23,416 nt of DNA from a virus, in IMG/VR virus record IMGVR_UViG_3300036981_000146, positions 1-23,416 of that record. The stretch is one strand, 5' to 3'. Positions 7,468-16,047 of the stretch are shown in pieces; positions within the stretch are counted from its first letter, which is position 1, and every line of letters starts with the position of its first letter. A program made the translations under genes and the position numbers. Under the pieces are notes generated by a model. The model did not search any database. It was not told the origin of the DNA and was given only the letters and a program-made list of their open reading frames with translations.

Positions 7468-9084
7468 TTACGGCGTGTCCTTCCAGGGAATCTCGATGCT
7501 GGAGCAGCTTGCGCCAGTCAGCGTGATGCTCGGGTTCGCATCGGTCCAAACGCCCATGGCGCTCAGCTTGGCGTTCAGTTCGACCACCAGCAGCGCAATC
7601 GTGGTGCTGCCCGAGATAGCCGGATGAACGATCCCCATGCCGTTGCACTTGATGCTGTTCGCGGCGACCTGATAATTCGCAGTCCCGCCTGTGTGCGTGT
7701 TGATGATCGGCACTTGGCTGATGACGTAAGCCGACGCATTCGTCGAGCACACATCGTTCGCGCTTTCGTAGTGCTGATACGGGTACGGGCTCGGATACGG
7801 CGTGCAGGTCGGCAGATCGACGATGCAGGCCGGTTCGCGCAGACTGATGAACACTTCGGCCAACTCGGGATACTCGGCCTTGATGGCTCCGCCGAAGGTC
7901 GTGCGGAATTTGCCCTTGTTCCGAAGCTCGTTGTTGACCGCAATCGGCACCTCGATGTTGGTCCCGGTCAGTTGATCGGCCACCTGCATCGTGCCGCAGG
8001 TCAGATTGTCCATCACGAACTGCCACTTGCCGGCGAAATCCCGGGCCGCAAACGGCATCTCAGGGTTGATCGCCTTGGCGTCCCGGACCAGCGACGTCAT
8101 CGCTTTCCGATGCCAAATGAAGTCCGCCTGGACCCCGGCGTTGTCGTAGTCGGCATTGACATCTTCCTTGATGCCTTCCGTTGCCGCGATGTTCGTGTAC
8201 GGATACACCACGTTCAGAACCACCTGGGCCGCCGTGGCCGAGACGATGTTGAACCGCAGCGAAAACGCATCCGAACGGAGCCCGAAATTGCCAACGCTCC
8301 CGGTCCAGCCGTACTTGTAGTACTTGGCCGCATCCGTGAAACTCTGGAAACGCCAGTGATCCGTCAGGTTCGTGTCGCCCTCAACCAACCCCCACACGGT
8401 ATCCATGTTCGTGACCAGTTCCAGCATCGGCTGCATGTTCTTGTTGATCGTTGGCCCTTCCGCGCCAGCCCGGATCTGCGGGTCAACGCGCCGTTGGAGG
8501 TGGCGCGCGGTGAGCTTGCTGGTCGGAATCACCGACTGGCCAGCCGTTACCGGCGTCAGGGTCAGCATCGTCATGGCAGCGTTCCAGGTCGCATTCGCCG
8601 CGGTCATGCCGTTGCCACTCAGCACCCAGCGATATTTGGCGATCCGGAGAGCTTCTGTGCGGAACCGATAGGACCATACGATGGTCGAAATCCGGCGCAA
8701 AACCCGGACGAAATGAGCGAATTGCTGCGTAGCCCGATCTGCGCTGAGAATCTGGTCCCAGCAGAAGATGTCGGTCGCGTAATCCGTCTGTTGGAGCCGG
8801 TAGCTGTCCCGGGTGAACCCCAGGCCAACCTTGGTGACAGCGGGATCGCACGGAGCCCCGACGCAGGAGGCATTCTGGATGTCGTTCCAGGCCCCAAGCT
8901 TCGGGAACACGTTCTCGAACCGGTCGAAGGTGTGTTCGATGCCATCCTCGGCAGCAAAGCGCCCTGTGGACACGTGGCCGACCCATTGCGAGTCGAGCGG
9001 GTGCATGGAAAGGATGATGTTGTCATCCAGGTGTTCAGTCTTTTTTGCGATGTAACTTGCGAACGCGGAACATGAAATAGCCAT
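7468..9084 (-). CDS. Probable major capsid protein
   Basis: 538 aa, no leader peptide and no enzyme motif. The call rests on size, position (after portal, scaffold-like and GroES-like genes, behind its own 205-bp leader) and a mixed alpha/beta composition typical of HK97-fold capsid proteins. A long charged helix region lies near residues 120-160 (FAHFVRVLRRISTIVWSYRFR), and beta-rich segments alternate from about 240 onward. Residues 340-357 (NPEMPFAARDFAGKWQFV) recur in the 77-aa gene at 11481-11714. The C-terminal third is Cys-rich and ends in IEIPWKDTP. Strong expression is expected from the isolated leader in front and the hairpin behind. An abundant tail or vertex protein is the alternative. 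Confidence 0.75.
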   Translation of the reverse strand: MAISCSAFASYIAKKTEHLDDNIILSMHPLDSQWVGHVSTGRFAAEDGIEHTFDRFENVFPKLGAWNDIQNASCVGAPCDPAVTKVGLGFTRDSYRLQQTDYATDIFCWDQILSADRATQQFAHFVRVLRRISTIVWSYRFRTEALRIAKYRWVLSGNGMTAANATWNAAMTMLTLTPVTAGQSVIPTSKLTARHLQRRVDPQIRAGAEGPTINKNMQPMLELVTNMDTVWGLVEGDTNLTDHWRFQSFTDAAKYYKYGWTGSVGNFGLRSDAFSLRFNIVSATAAQVVLNVVYPYTNIAATEGIKEDVNADYDNAGVQADFIWHRKAMTSLVRDAKAINPEMPFAARDFAGKWQFVMDNLTCGTMQVADQLTGTNIEVPIAVNNELRNKGKFRTTFGGAIKAEYPELAEVFISLREPACIVDLPTCTPYPSPYPYQHYESANDVCSTNASAYVISQVPIINTHTGGTANYQVAANSIKCNGMGIVHPAISGSTTIALLVVELNAKLSAMGVWTDANPSITLTGASCSSIEIPWKDTP

Positions 9085-9242
9085 AAAAACTCAGTCTTTC
9101 TGTGTTTGAACGGCCAGAGGCAGGTACTCAAGTATCGCGTGGACGTTCGGTTAATGATTTGTCCACGGCACTTGCAGCCGCGATTGAAGCTGGCGAGGCT
9201 TCTGGAGCGCCAACGGTTGTCGAATCCGCTTACGACAATCCA

Positions 9243-9271
9243 GCTATCGCATAGGGGTCAAATTCTGTCAA
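9243..9271 (-). promoter_or_regulatory. Promoter-like site in the capsid leader
   Basis: On the minus strand a perfect -35 box TTGACA (9271-9266) is followed after 17 bp by GATAGC (9248-9243), a weak -10 that matches the consensus at three positions. It lies in the only sizeable gap of this part of the operon (9085-9289) and would give a leader of about 150 nt to the capsid gene. No other gene was seen in the gap. Confidence 0.35.
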
Positions 9272-9289
9272 ACGGAAAAGTGAGAATTT

Positions 9290-9622
9290 TTATGGCAGCA
9301 CAGCCAGCACGTCCTCCGTTCGCAGCATTTTGAGTCTGCCCGAGGTTTCCCAGTTCATCGTGACGCCGGACCCTGGGCGGACCAGCACTCGAGCTCCCAT
9401 GCCGAATTCAGGCATGACCGCCAGCCCGTTCTTGAGCCGGGGCCAGGGACCGATCTCCACGACCTTGCCGGTGATGCCGCGAGGCTTGGACGGCATCTTG
9501 TCAGCCTGCTGGTGTTCCTCAGCCGACATGGTGCGCTCCGGGATGTGCAGGCCGGTGAGCGTGAGCTTTTCGGGCGCGTCCAGTTCGACGAGGACGTATC
9601 CGGTCAGGGGCGTGATGCGCAT
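9290..9622 (-). CDS. GroES-like co-chaperonin
   Basis: 110 aa from the ATG at 9622. The frame is open further upstream, but homology begins at MRITPLTGYVLVELD, the GroES N-terminus pattern (KIRPLxDRVLVK). LTGLHIPERT corresponds to the mobile loop that binds GroEL (GGIVL in E. coli). TGKVVEIGP, MGARVLVRPGSG and the C-terminal RTEDVLAVL match GKVVAVGxG, xGDxVLF and SESDILAIV. The protein should cap the host GroEL ring and help fold phage proteins. T4 gp31 sets the precedent, and the capsid gene lies immediately downstream. The start overlaps the upstream gene by 19 bp and has no clear ribosome-binding site, which suggests translational coupling. No GroEL gene is present. Confidence 0.85.
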   Translation of the reverse strand: MRITPLTGYVLVELDAPEKLTLTGLHIPERTMSAEEHQQADKMPSKPRGITGKVVEIGPWPRLKNGLAVMPEFGMGARVLVRPGSGVTMNWETSGRLKMLRTEDVLAVLP

Positions 9623-9894
9623 TGGGGAGGAGACTTTGAATCGACACGAAAGCTCAACTTCTGGACTGCCGAAGCCAGCGCGTGGAATGCCAAATCGAGA
9701 TGGTTTGCATCTGCGGCTTTGTGGGCCATTTCCAGCCAACATTGAACTGAATCCTTTTCCGGCTTGTCTTTCTCCTCCACACCATTCAAATGCCGTAGCG
9801 CCTCGCACAAACTCAAAATTGCCTGGTCTGGATGATTCTTCATCAGGCTGTTATGCGCCTCCTCAACCGCCAAATCGCACAAAATGCTTTTCAT
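9604..9894 (-). CDS. Small helical protein, unknown function
   Basis: 96 aa, predominantly alpha-helical: two helix pairs around EEAHNSLMKNHPDQAILSL and LEMAHKAADANHLDLAFHAL, which look like a degenerate TPR-type hairpin repeat. It lies 5 bp after the scaffold-like gene and overlaps the GroES-like gene by 19 bp, so it belongs to the head-assembly operon. A TPR-like adaptor in head assembly is possible, but no close family comes to mind. Confidence 0.65.
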   Translation of the reverse strand: MKSILCDLAVEEAHNSLMKNHPDQAILSLCEALRHLNGVEEKDKPEKDSVQCWLEMAHKAADANHLDLAFHALASAVQKLSFRVDSKSPPQCASRP

Positions 9895-9899
9895 GGCGA

Positions 9900-11207
9900 T
9901 TAACGACGGTCCAGCGCCTTCAATTCATCAGCGACCTGCTCATCCCACGGCTTATCGCCCGCTTTAGCCCCGCTGCCAGACTTGCCGGCTGGCGGTTCTG
10001 ACTGCTCGTATTCGGCCAGGGACTTCTCAAGCTCGGCGATCCGGGCAGTGGCTTTTTTCAACTGAACGACTTTCCTGTCGTGATTCGCCATCTTGATCCG
10101 GGCCAGGGCGTGCAACTGGACTTTTTGCTCCGCCGACAATGGCTGACCGGCCTTCACGGTCTCGCGGAAACCCTGGGGCAAGGCTTCCTTCTGTTCTGGC
10201 GTCAGCGCGCCATTCCCCAGGAACAGCAAATCCGCCAGCGCAAACCCCTTGGTATGGCTCGCTACGTCATCGGCATCCAGCTTGTCCACCTGAAAGGCTT
10301 TCGGGAACTTTTCTTCGAGCGACTTGTTGATCTCGTTCCAGGTATTGCTGAGGGCCTGCTCGTGCTTCTGTGATTCCAGCGTCTGCATAGCGCGGACCTC
10401 TGTGGCCTTGGTCGCCGCCTCCTGTTCTCCGCGCTGTTTTGCCTGCCAAAGCTCCTGGACCTTCTCAACGTAACTGATCGCGCGCGCGGCTGAATCGCCA
10501 AACATGGCTTTCGCCGTTGAATCCATCTTGCCGATGGGCATCCGCGACAATTCGAGCAGATCGTTTGCGTCAGCCGTTCGCTTGGTCTCTGTGAACTTGA
10601 TGTCCCCCATTTCATCGACGCCATCCTCGATCTTTTGGGAAACCTCAAGCTGCCCGAAAACTCCAACTGCCCGCTGCCAGGCATCGGTGAATGGCTGCTG
10701 ATACTTTGAAACGTACTCGTTGGACTTGGTGTAGTCCACGAATTCGATCTGCTTTTCGAGCTCCTGATTTCGCTTCTCCAGCGCCGTCATCTTGGCGATC
10801 ACCGGGGCTGTATCTTCGGGCTTGCGCGATTCAAGCTCCTGGACCTTCGACTTGAGGCTTTGAAGCTGGGGCTCGTACTCCTCCTTGACGCGCTTCTTGA
10901 GCCCCTCGTAGGCAGTCCGAAGCTCGGCGGCCTTCACCGGTTTGACGGGCTCCGCCGCGGCGGCCTCATCCTTGGGCGCGTCGGCGGGCTTCTCGACCGG
11001 CTCGGCCGGTTTTACGGGGTCAGCCTTATTGGCTGCGGGCGGTGGGGCCTCCGGCTCCTTGTTGGCAGCCATGTCGGCAAAGTCGTTCTCCGCGCCTCCC
11101 ATCCAATCGGTGGGGTTGCGCTCGGTTGGCGCAGGAGCGGCGGGGGCGGCGGGTGCGGTGTTGGGTGATGGTGCGGGCGGCGGTGCGGCGATTGTGGATT
11201 CAGCCAT
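9900..11207 (-). CDS. Scaffold-like head assembly protein
   Basis: 435 aa, highly charged and low in aromatic and Cys residues. Residues 1-90 are disordered Pro/Ala-rich sequence, about 95-160 are coiled coil (LRTAYEGLKKRVKEEYEPQL, then LEKRNQELEKQIEF), 160-360 are mostly helical, and a second coiled coil near 375-405 (VVQLKKATARIAELEKSL) precedes a charged tail ending DELKALDRR. Together with its place between portal and capsid genes this is the profile of an internal scaffolding protein that guides procapsid assembly and then leaves. AAAGGAA lies 11 bp before the ATG. No protease motif is visible. An internal core protein would look similar. Confidence 0.65.
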   Translation of the reverse strand: MAESTIAAPPPAPSPNTAPAAPAAPAPTERNPTDWMGGAENDFADMAANKEPEAPPPAANKADPVKPAEPVEKPADAPKDEAAAAEPVKPVKAAELRTAYEGLKKRVKEEYEPQLQSLKSKVQELESRKPEDTAPVIAKMTALEKRNQELEKQIEFVDYTKSNEYVSKYQQPFTDAWQRAVGVFGQLEVSQKIEDGVDEMGDIKFTETKRTADANDLLELSRMPIGKMDSTAKAMFGDSAARAISYVEKVQELWQAKQRGEQEAATKATEVRAMQTLESQKHEQALSNTWNEINKSLEEKFPKAFQVDKLDADDVASHTKGFALADLLFLGNGALTPEQKEALPQGFRETVKAGQPLSAEQKVQLHALARIKMANHDRKVVQLKKATARIAELEKSLAEYEQSEPPAGKSGSGAKAGDKPWDEQVADELKALDRR

Positions 11208-11484
11208 AATTCAGTGTGTTCCTTTTTTCGTCTGTGGGTGGTTTGATGGGGTCGGCTATCGTTTGGAGAATTTCCAGCACGCGGCGAGCGCCGTGCATTT
11301 GGGCATTGGCGTCGAGGCCAACGTAAGGGTCGGTCGGCAGGCTCGGGTGGCAGTTGTGCGGCATCTCGATTGCCAGTTGCAGCAGGGCGTATTCGCAGGC
11401 GGTCTCGAATGCCTCGTTTCCAACGCAGCGCCGAAACTCAGCCGCCTTGCCGCTTACCTGAAAGGATTCACGTGGGGTTTTCAT
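11200..11484 (-). CDS. Small unknown protein between Tat-leader gene and scaffold gene
   Basis: 94 aa, no leader and no motif I recognise. Two helical regions can be seen (about residues 10-40, EAFETACEYALLQLAIEM, and 60-80, AQMHGARRVLEILQTIAD) with an HNCHPSLPTDPYVG link between them. ATGA joins it to the gene upstream, and it overlaps the scaffold-like gene by 8 bp, so it is translated with the head-assembly set. Confidence 0.65.
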   Translation of the reverse strand: MKTPRESFQVSGKAAEFRRCVGNEAFETACEYALLQLAIEMPHNCHPSLPTDPYVGLDANAQMHGARRVLEILQTIADPIKPPTDEKRNTLNYG

Positions 11485-11714
11485 TGAGGAACAAATAGCG
11501 GGCCAATGTCACCCTTAACGAATCTCCATTGGCCATAAAAATCTCTGACCATGAATGGCATATCAGGGTGACAGATAAACGACGATTCAAGTGTGGCAGT
11601 TTCGTAAATGGATTTTGTCGGTTTCCAAATCCGCTCGTAAGTCAGTGCGCTCGGCAAAATGGAGAAAACCGCTGTGGCTGGCAGCAGCGTTGAAAAGAAT
11701 CCACGTCGATTCAT
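11481..11714 (-). CDS. 77-aa protein with Tat-like leader and a capsid-like peptide
   Basis: The N-terminus MNRRGFFSTLLPATAVFSIL has the twin-arginine pattern (RR-x-F-F) followed by a hydrophobic stretch, as in Tat export signals; an Ala is present near residue 23 but the cleavage site is not clean. Residues 49-66 (HPDMPFMVRDFYGQWRFV) match residues 340-357 of the probable capsid protein at 11 of 18 positions. GGTGAG lies 3 bp before the ATG. Function unknown. The leader suggests export, while the peptide suggests shared ancestry with, or mimicry of, a capsid element. The gene is small but its tight spacing (4-bp gap upstream, ATGA downstream) argues that it is real. Confidence 0.65.
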   Translation of the reverse strand: MNRRGFFSTLLPATAVFSILPSALTYERIWKPTKSIYETATLESSFICHPDMPFMVRDFYGQWRFVKGDIGPLFVPQ

Positions 11715-11718
11715 AGAC

Positions 11719-11940
11719 TCACCAAAAACGCACGTCTCGCGGGTCCCGCTTGACGGGTTTCTTTTTCCCGGCCTTGCTCATCGCAATGGCAACCGCCTGC
11801 TTCTGCGGCCTGCCCTCGTGCATCAGCCTTGAAATGTTCGAGGATACGGCAGATTTCGACTTTCCCTTTTGGAGTGGCATAACGGTTATTGGGACAGTTT
11901 CGAGTTTCGGTTGAGGTCGCTTTTGAATCTCAATCATCAT
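11719..11940 (-). CDS. Small basic phage protein (PQKQAVAIA family)
   Basis: 73 aa, strongly basic. The core MPLQKGKSKSAVSSNISRLM, followed by EGRPQKQAVAIAMSKAGKKK, matches a widespread small phage/bacterial family of unknown function with the signature M-P-L-x-K-G-x-S, NI, and PQKQAVAIA; I recall it as a DUF (possibly DUF6496) but cannot confirm the number. Such genes often lie near portal and terminase genes. The start overlaps the portal stop as ATGA, and a second ATG follows at once. The basic charge would suit DNA or RNA binding, but that is a guess. Confidence 0.75.
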   Translation of the reverse strand: MMIEIQKRPQPKLETVPITVMPLQKGKSKSAVSSNISRLMHEGRPQKQAVAIAMSKAGKKKPVKRDPRDVRFW

Positions 11941-14240
11941 TCTTTGGGAGCTTGGGCGTCCGTTCCCGCCTCGGCAAGCCTTTTCAAGCGGTTGGCCATT
12001 AGATCGTGCCGAGTAATGGCCCCGGTGCGCTCGATCTGCGCCGTGGCTTGGAGGTCCTTCCGGGCTTCATCGGCCTGGAACTGCTTGTCCTTGTGCTGCT
12101 CCTTTAGCTGTGCCGTGGCCGTCAGCGTGTCGGCCTTCGCCTTGGACTGCATCATCATGGATTGTACCTTTGCCGCCGCTGCGGGGTCCTCCTGGGGCGC
12201 TGCGCCGTTGCCCTGGGCCTGCTTCTGCATCGATTGCTGCAACCGTTGCGCGAGCCCTTTGACGTGGTTCATTAGCTGGCCGAAGGCATCCTCATACTGC
12301 CGAACCTTCTCCTTTTCGTCAGGATTGCTGGCCATGATCGCCAGGAAGTCGCCGATATGCTTCCCGATATTCCCCAGGCCGGTCAACTCATCGGGCGTGG
12401 CCGTGTCGCCGCGCTCCAAGATTTTCTTGAGCATCAGCCCCATGTCCTTGAGCCATACCAGAACGTAATCCTCGAAAATGGCATCCTTGGGCGCTTCAAA
12501 CGGCAGCCCGCGTAACAGGCGCTCTGTCGCCAGTTGAGCCACGTTCGTTGAATTGCTGATCGGCGTCTTTTCGCCCAGTGGCGCAATTTGCTCTGCCAAA
12601 TCCGGCTGGTCGGTCGCCGCCTCGACGCTGAGATGGTCCACGATCCGCTGCCCGTCAGGCGGCAGGTTCCTACGGATTTCATTCAGGAAGCCCACGGTCG
12701 CCATTTGCATCGTCTTGTTGCCGCCGCCAATGACCTGCTCGGGCTCGATGTTCCACTTGTCCACGTCCAGCATTTCCTCCGGGATGCCATCCTGGAGGCA
12801 GCCCAGGCGGAATTCCCGCGCCATCGGGTCCGTGCTGTTCTTGATGCACAACCGACGAAACATCTCCCGATACTTGAACGTCTCGTAGATGTAGGCCATT
12901 TCCTGGATGCCGGATGCCAGGGATTGGCTGGAGTTGACTATGGCCATTGTCTCGGTCGCCGTGCGCCCGCCCTTTTGCGCGTTGTTGTCGTAAGCCTGGG
13001 TGTAGCTGGTCGAGCTTTGGCTCATCAGAAATTGGTTCCGCGCGAATCCCATCTCCAGCAATTGGGAATTCGGGGTGAACCTCTCCGCCGCGGTTAAGAA
13101 CTTGATCCCTTGCGGAATAATGCCCATGTGCTCGAAGTTTGCTTTCTTCAACCGAATCAAATCCTGGTTGCCCGCCGTCTGGAAAAACCACATCAACTGC
13201 TCGAACAGCGACTCGTTGAACTTGCAGTGCAGCCGATTCTGCAACTCGCAGACCCCCCAAAGCATCCAGCCCAAGCCCCGGATGCTATGGTATTTCACGG
13301 GCGCATACGGGGAGCAGTCGCCAAACTGGCAATGAATGATTTCGTCTGCGGTGTTGGCGTATTTCCGTTTCCCGCTGCTGTAGATGAAGCCTTCGCCGTT
13401 TCGGGAGTCCGGCCTCGCGCTGGTGATCTCCTGTCCGGCGTTCCAGTCCAGGATAATTCTTCGATACCAGCCGTTCCCATCTTCACAGCGGTTGTAGAAA
13501 TCCCAAACATCCACCGTGGGGACCGCGTCGCTTCCGTATAACCCCTTGTCTTGCTTCGCCAATTCTTCGATCCGCTCGGGCATGTACTGGAAGGCCAGGG
13601 AGTTCGGAGACTTCCTCAAGTCATCCTTCACGTAATCATAGGCCGACTGGACAACCTTCATATTCCAGCCCGGGTCAACCTTCGGCCCATGGGTCATGGC
13701 ATAAAGCTGCGTCAGGGTCCACTCCCGGAACACGGCGAAGCATTCGAGATTGTCGAAGTCGTCGATCTCGGTTTCGCTCGGTATCAGCAGGCTGCCGACC
13801 GGGATGGCGACCGGGATAACCGACCGGCGATCCTTCCAGTTGACCGGCCCGATGCCAAACAGCATCGTATTGGCCCCCGTATTCTTGACCTGCCCAACCA
13901 TCCGCCGATCCCGTTTCAATGGCCGGTTCGCGCGCGCGGTTGCAAAATGAGACCACTCCATCCGCTTGTGCCCAGGACCGCTATCTGGTTTCGCGGTGAA
14001 GAAGTACGACGGCTTCAAGTGTGCGTTGTTCCACTGCCGCCGCGCCATGGCCAGCAGGTTTGGGCCTGAAAGGTCGCTGATATTGATCTGGATGTTGTTC
14101 TCCTCAGCGGTCGCATCGTCGAAAGGAGGATTCCCGTTATACAAACGGAGAAGCGTGGTCCGATCTGCTGCTCGCGGCTGGTCCGCAAGTCTCATGTCCC
14201 AGCATTTCTCCTCAACCGCTGCTACTGTATCAAAGCGCAT
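11937..14240 (-). CDS. Portal protein
   Basis: 767 aa, the size of large podovirus-type portals (P22 gp1 is about 725). The N-terminal half is mixed alpha/beta with many Trp residues. Residues about 30-70 (RLYNGNPPF through LLAMARRQWNNAHLKPSYFF) resemble the start of the clip/wing region, and TATETMAIVNSSQSLASGIQEM near 440 resembles the stem/crown helix region. The C-terminal about 150 residues are coiled coil (MKQAQ-type and KEQHKDKQFQADEARKDLQATAQIER segments), as in long portals with a helical barrel. Portals form the dodecameric DNA gate at the head vertex and bind terminase. In most phages the portal gene follows the terminase gene directly, but here about 6 kb of accessory genes lies between them. 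Confidence 0.8.
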   Translation of the reverse strand: MRFDTVAAVEEKCWDMRLADQPRAADRTTLLRLYNGNPPFDDATAEENNIQINISDLSGPNLLAMARRQWNNAHLKPSYFFTAKPDSGPGHKRMEWSHFATARANRPLKRDRRMVGQVKNTGANTMLFGIGPVNWKDRRSVIPVAIPVGSLLIPSETEIDDFDNLECFAVFREWTLTQLYAMTHGPKVDPGWNMKVVQSAYDYVKDDLRKSPNSLAFQYMPERIEELAKQDKGLYGSDAVPTVDVWDFYNRCEDGNGWYRRIILDWNAGQEITSARPDSRNGEGFIYSSGKRKYANTADEIIHCQFGDCSPYAPVKYHSIRGLGWMLWGVCELQNRLHCKFNESLFEQLMWFFQTAGNQDLIRLKKANFEHMGIIPQGIKFLTAAERFTPNSQLLEMGFARNQFLMSQSSTSYTQAYDNNAQKGGRTATETMAIVNSSQSLASGIQEMAYIYETFKYREMFRRLCIKNSTDPMAREFRLGCLQDGIPEEMLDVDKWNIEPEQVIGGGNKTMQMATVGFLNEIRRNLPPDGQRIVDHLSVEAATDQPDLAEQIAPLGEKTPISNSTNVAQLATERLLRGLPFEAPKDAIFEDYVLVWLKDMGLMLKKILERGDTATPDELTGLGNIGKHIGDFLAIMASNPDEKEKVRQYEDAFGQLMNHVKGLAQRLQQSMQKQAQGNGAAPQEDPAAAAKVQSMMMQSKAKADTLTATAQLKEQHKDKQFQADEARKDLQATAQIERTGAITRHDLMANRLKRLAEAGTDAQAPKE

Positions 14241-14251
14241 AATGCGTGAAC

Positions 14252-14797
14252 TTACGTCTGTTTGGCAGAATCACAACGGGTATTTCTCCAACGGCTCCTA
14301 CGATTGTTTGCCTGCGCCTTGCGCGTAGCCCACACGCAATTGTCTGGCGAGTAATCTCCGTCGTTGTCCTTTCGCTCAATGGTGTATTTACGGGATGGTC
14401 TAGGCCCCATATCCCACGCAAACTTTGAGAAGGAGTGCAGCCACCTTGGGCAAACACGAATTCCCCTGCCTCCCCAATTCATCCATCCTTTCCGTTTCGG
14501 ATCATCACAGCGCCGCTTCATATTTTGCCAAACAACGTAGAGGGCCGACTGTTTTCCGTTGGCCGTACCACCGTGAATCAGCCTTGAAGCTCTTACCCTT
14601 TCTTCTCTAAGGCATCCACAAGATTCGGTATGCCCGTTTTTAAGGTGCCGACCAGCAACAACCGCCAAATTTGAACATCTACAGCGGCAACTCCAAAACA
14701 CAGTTGTATCATAATGCGGCGACCCGCTTCTGGAAATATGGTGAATCCCCAATACCTTTAACCGACCAAATCTTTTTCCGGAAAGCGATGCAATCAT
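14252..14797 (-). CDS. HNH homing-endonuclease-like protein 1
   Basis: 181 aa. The N-terminal zinc-ribbon-like part has [11 protein letters not shown], then CRCRCS and TESCGC, the usual opening of a large family of phage HNH proteins (GKxFGRLTV, SCGC). The C-terminal domain has [57 protein letters not shown] and NNRR, the conserved core of that family. Such genes are selfish: they cut cognate alleles that lack them and spread by repair. It lies between the sugar methyltransferase and portal genes with 11-35 bp gaps and looks more AT-rich than the portal gene. A paralogue is encoded at 19288-19728, so the two could have carried the cassette between them. Confidence 0.85.
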   Translation of the reverse strand: MIASLSGKRFGRLKVLGIHHISRSGSPHYDTTVFWSCRCRCSNLAVVAGRHLKNGHTESCGCLREERVRASRLIHGGTANGKQSALYVVWQNMKRRCDDPKRKGWMNWGGRGIRVCPRWLHSFSKFAWDMGPRPSRKYTIERKDNDGDYSPDNCVWATRKAQANNRRSRWRNTRCDSAKQT

Positions 14798-14832
14798 TCG
14801 TGCATTTTAGAAAACGGTGTGCTCTTTTCAAG

Positions 14833-16047
14833 CTAAATTACTTCTATCTTTGGAACTGGGATGATGAACTTGACGCCTTTGGACCGCGCCAAGGCGAATT
14901 TTTCCAGGCACTCCCCCAAAAAGTTCCAGCAGAAGATTATCAGGTAGTCAGGTTCTTCTCGCAGAATCGCGCCCTCGTCCACGATGGGAATATCTGTCCC
15001 CGGGCTGACCGTCAGTTGTTTCTGCGGCGTGTTATCGGCAATGAAAGCGACGTCTTTCCGGGTGAACCCGCAAGCGTTGATCCAGACCGTTGACTTGGCG
15101 GATGCCCCGAGCGCGGCCACGCTCTTGCCCTGGGCTCGAAAGGCTTGAACGGTGTTGCGAAGGCGATCAATCTGCGCCCGGGCTTCGATGCCGAACGCTT
15201 TCCAATCCTCGACCGTGATGCTTTCTTTCCAGTCCAGAAGCGCCGTGGCTGATCCGACCTTGAGCATTATCAGGATGGCCCCGCCGTGAATTGGGTATCT
15301 GGTGATTTTGTGGATGTGCAAGCAGGAGTCCCTCAAAAGGTAGAACATCGAACCGATTGACAGAAACGACAGGTGTTCGTGATAGACTTGATCGAATTCG
15401 CAGTTCTTGAGCGTGTCACCGGCGTAAGGCACCTCGATGCAAATCAGCGTCTCTTTATGCGAGACCGCTTCCAGTCCTCGAATGAAATCTTTCCAGTCAT
15501 CGACATGACAGAAAACGTGACGCGCGATCACGATGTCCACTTGCGGCAGCATTCGAGCGAAATCTTCATTGAAGAAACCCGACTGCATCGACACCCCATT
15601 GGCCGATGCTGCTTCCGTCAGATTCTCGGCCGGATCAACGCCTTGGACGGTGTAACCTTTCTTCTGCATCATGGCCAGCAGGCGACCATCGTTGCTGCCG
15701 ATCTCCAGAACGGAGTTGCCATCCGTCTCAGACTGGATATTGGCGATGAGCTTCTCGAAGTGCGCCTCCATCGTGGCCGAGGGGCTCGTCACGTAGGAAT
15801 AGTTCCGGTATAGGACTTCCGGGCTCACCACCACGCTCAACTGGGCCAGCGTGCAGCGCGGGCAGAACATCACCTTGAGCGGGGCGTACCCGGCCCGCTC
15901 CTCGCCCTCCCTCCGGAAGTCGTTAGCGAGAGGCTGGACCCCGAGGTCCAGGACTTCGATCAGTTTATCCGTTTGGACGGCCTTGATGCCTTGGGCTCCA
16001 GCCGTGGCGTAGCCACAGGCGCGGCAGTAATTATGGAGTTGGTACAT
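14833..16047 (-). CDS. Sugar C-methyltransferase (TylC3/NovU/TcaB9 type)
   Basis: 404 aa, full length for the family. An N-terminal zinc-binding domain has Cys8-x2-Cys11 and Cys62-x2-Cys65 around VLDLGVQPLANDF. The SAM-binding Rossmann motif is VLEIGSNDG (113-121), with a CHVDDW motif at 180-185, the family active-site signature Tyr222-His-Glu-His225, and a C-terminal domain with ALGASAKS and ADNTPQKQ. Relatives add a methyl group to C-3 of a 4-keto-6-deoxy nucleotide sugar on the way to branched deoxysugars. The start overlaps the radical SAM gene by 17 bp. No nucleotide-sugar dehydratase is visible, so the phage probably takes a host 4-keto sugar as substrate. The protein appears catalytically intact. 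Confidence 0.88.
   Translation of the reverse strand: MYQLHNYCRACGYATAGAQGIKAVQTDKLIEVLDLGVQPLANDFRREGEERAGYAPLKVMFCPRCTLAQLSVVVSPEVLYRNYSYVTSPSATMEAHFEKLIANIQSETDGNSVLEIGSNDGRLLAMMQKKGYTVQGVDPAENLTEAASANGVSMQSGFFNEDFARMLPQVDIVIARHVFCHVDDWKDFIRGLEAVSHKETLICIEVPYAGDTLKNCEFDQVYHEHLSFLSIGSMFYLLRDSCLHIHKITRYPIHGGAILIMLKVGSATALLDWKESITVEDWKAFGIEARAQIDRLRNTVQAFRAQGKSVAALGASAKSTVWINACGFTRKDVAFIADNTPQKQLTVSPGTDIPIVDEGAILREEPDYLIIFCWNFLGECLEKFALARSKGVKFIIPVPKIEVI

Noticed and set aside
7624-9075. Plus-strand ORF of 483 codons opposite the capsid gene
   Set aside because: Its Arg/His/Val-rich composition is the typical antisense shadow of a GC-rich gene, and the minus strand here carries a coherent capsid-like protein in a contiguous operon.
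14241-14251. Search for tRNA genes and attachment sites in the gaps around the HNH and sugar genes
   Set aside because: Gaps are 3-35 bp and no cloverleaf or long direct repeat was found by eye; an integration origin for the cassette has no direct support.
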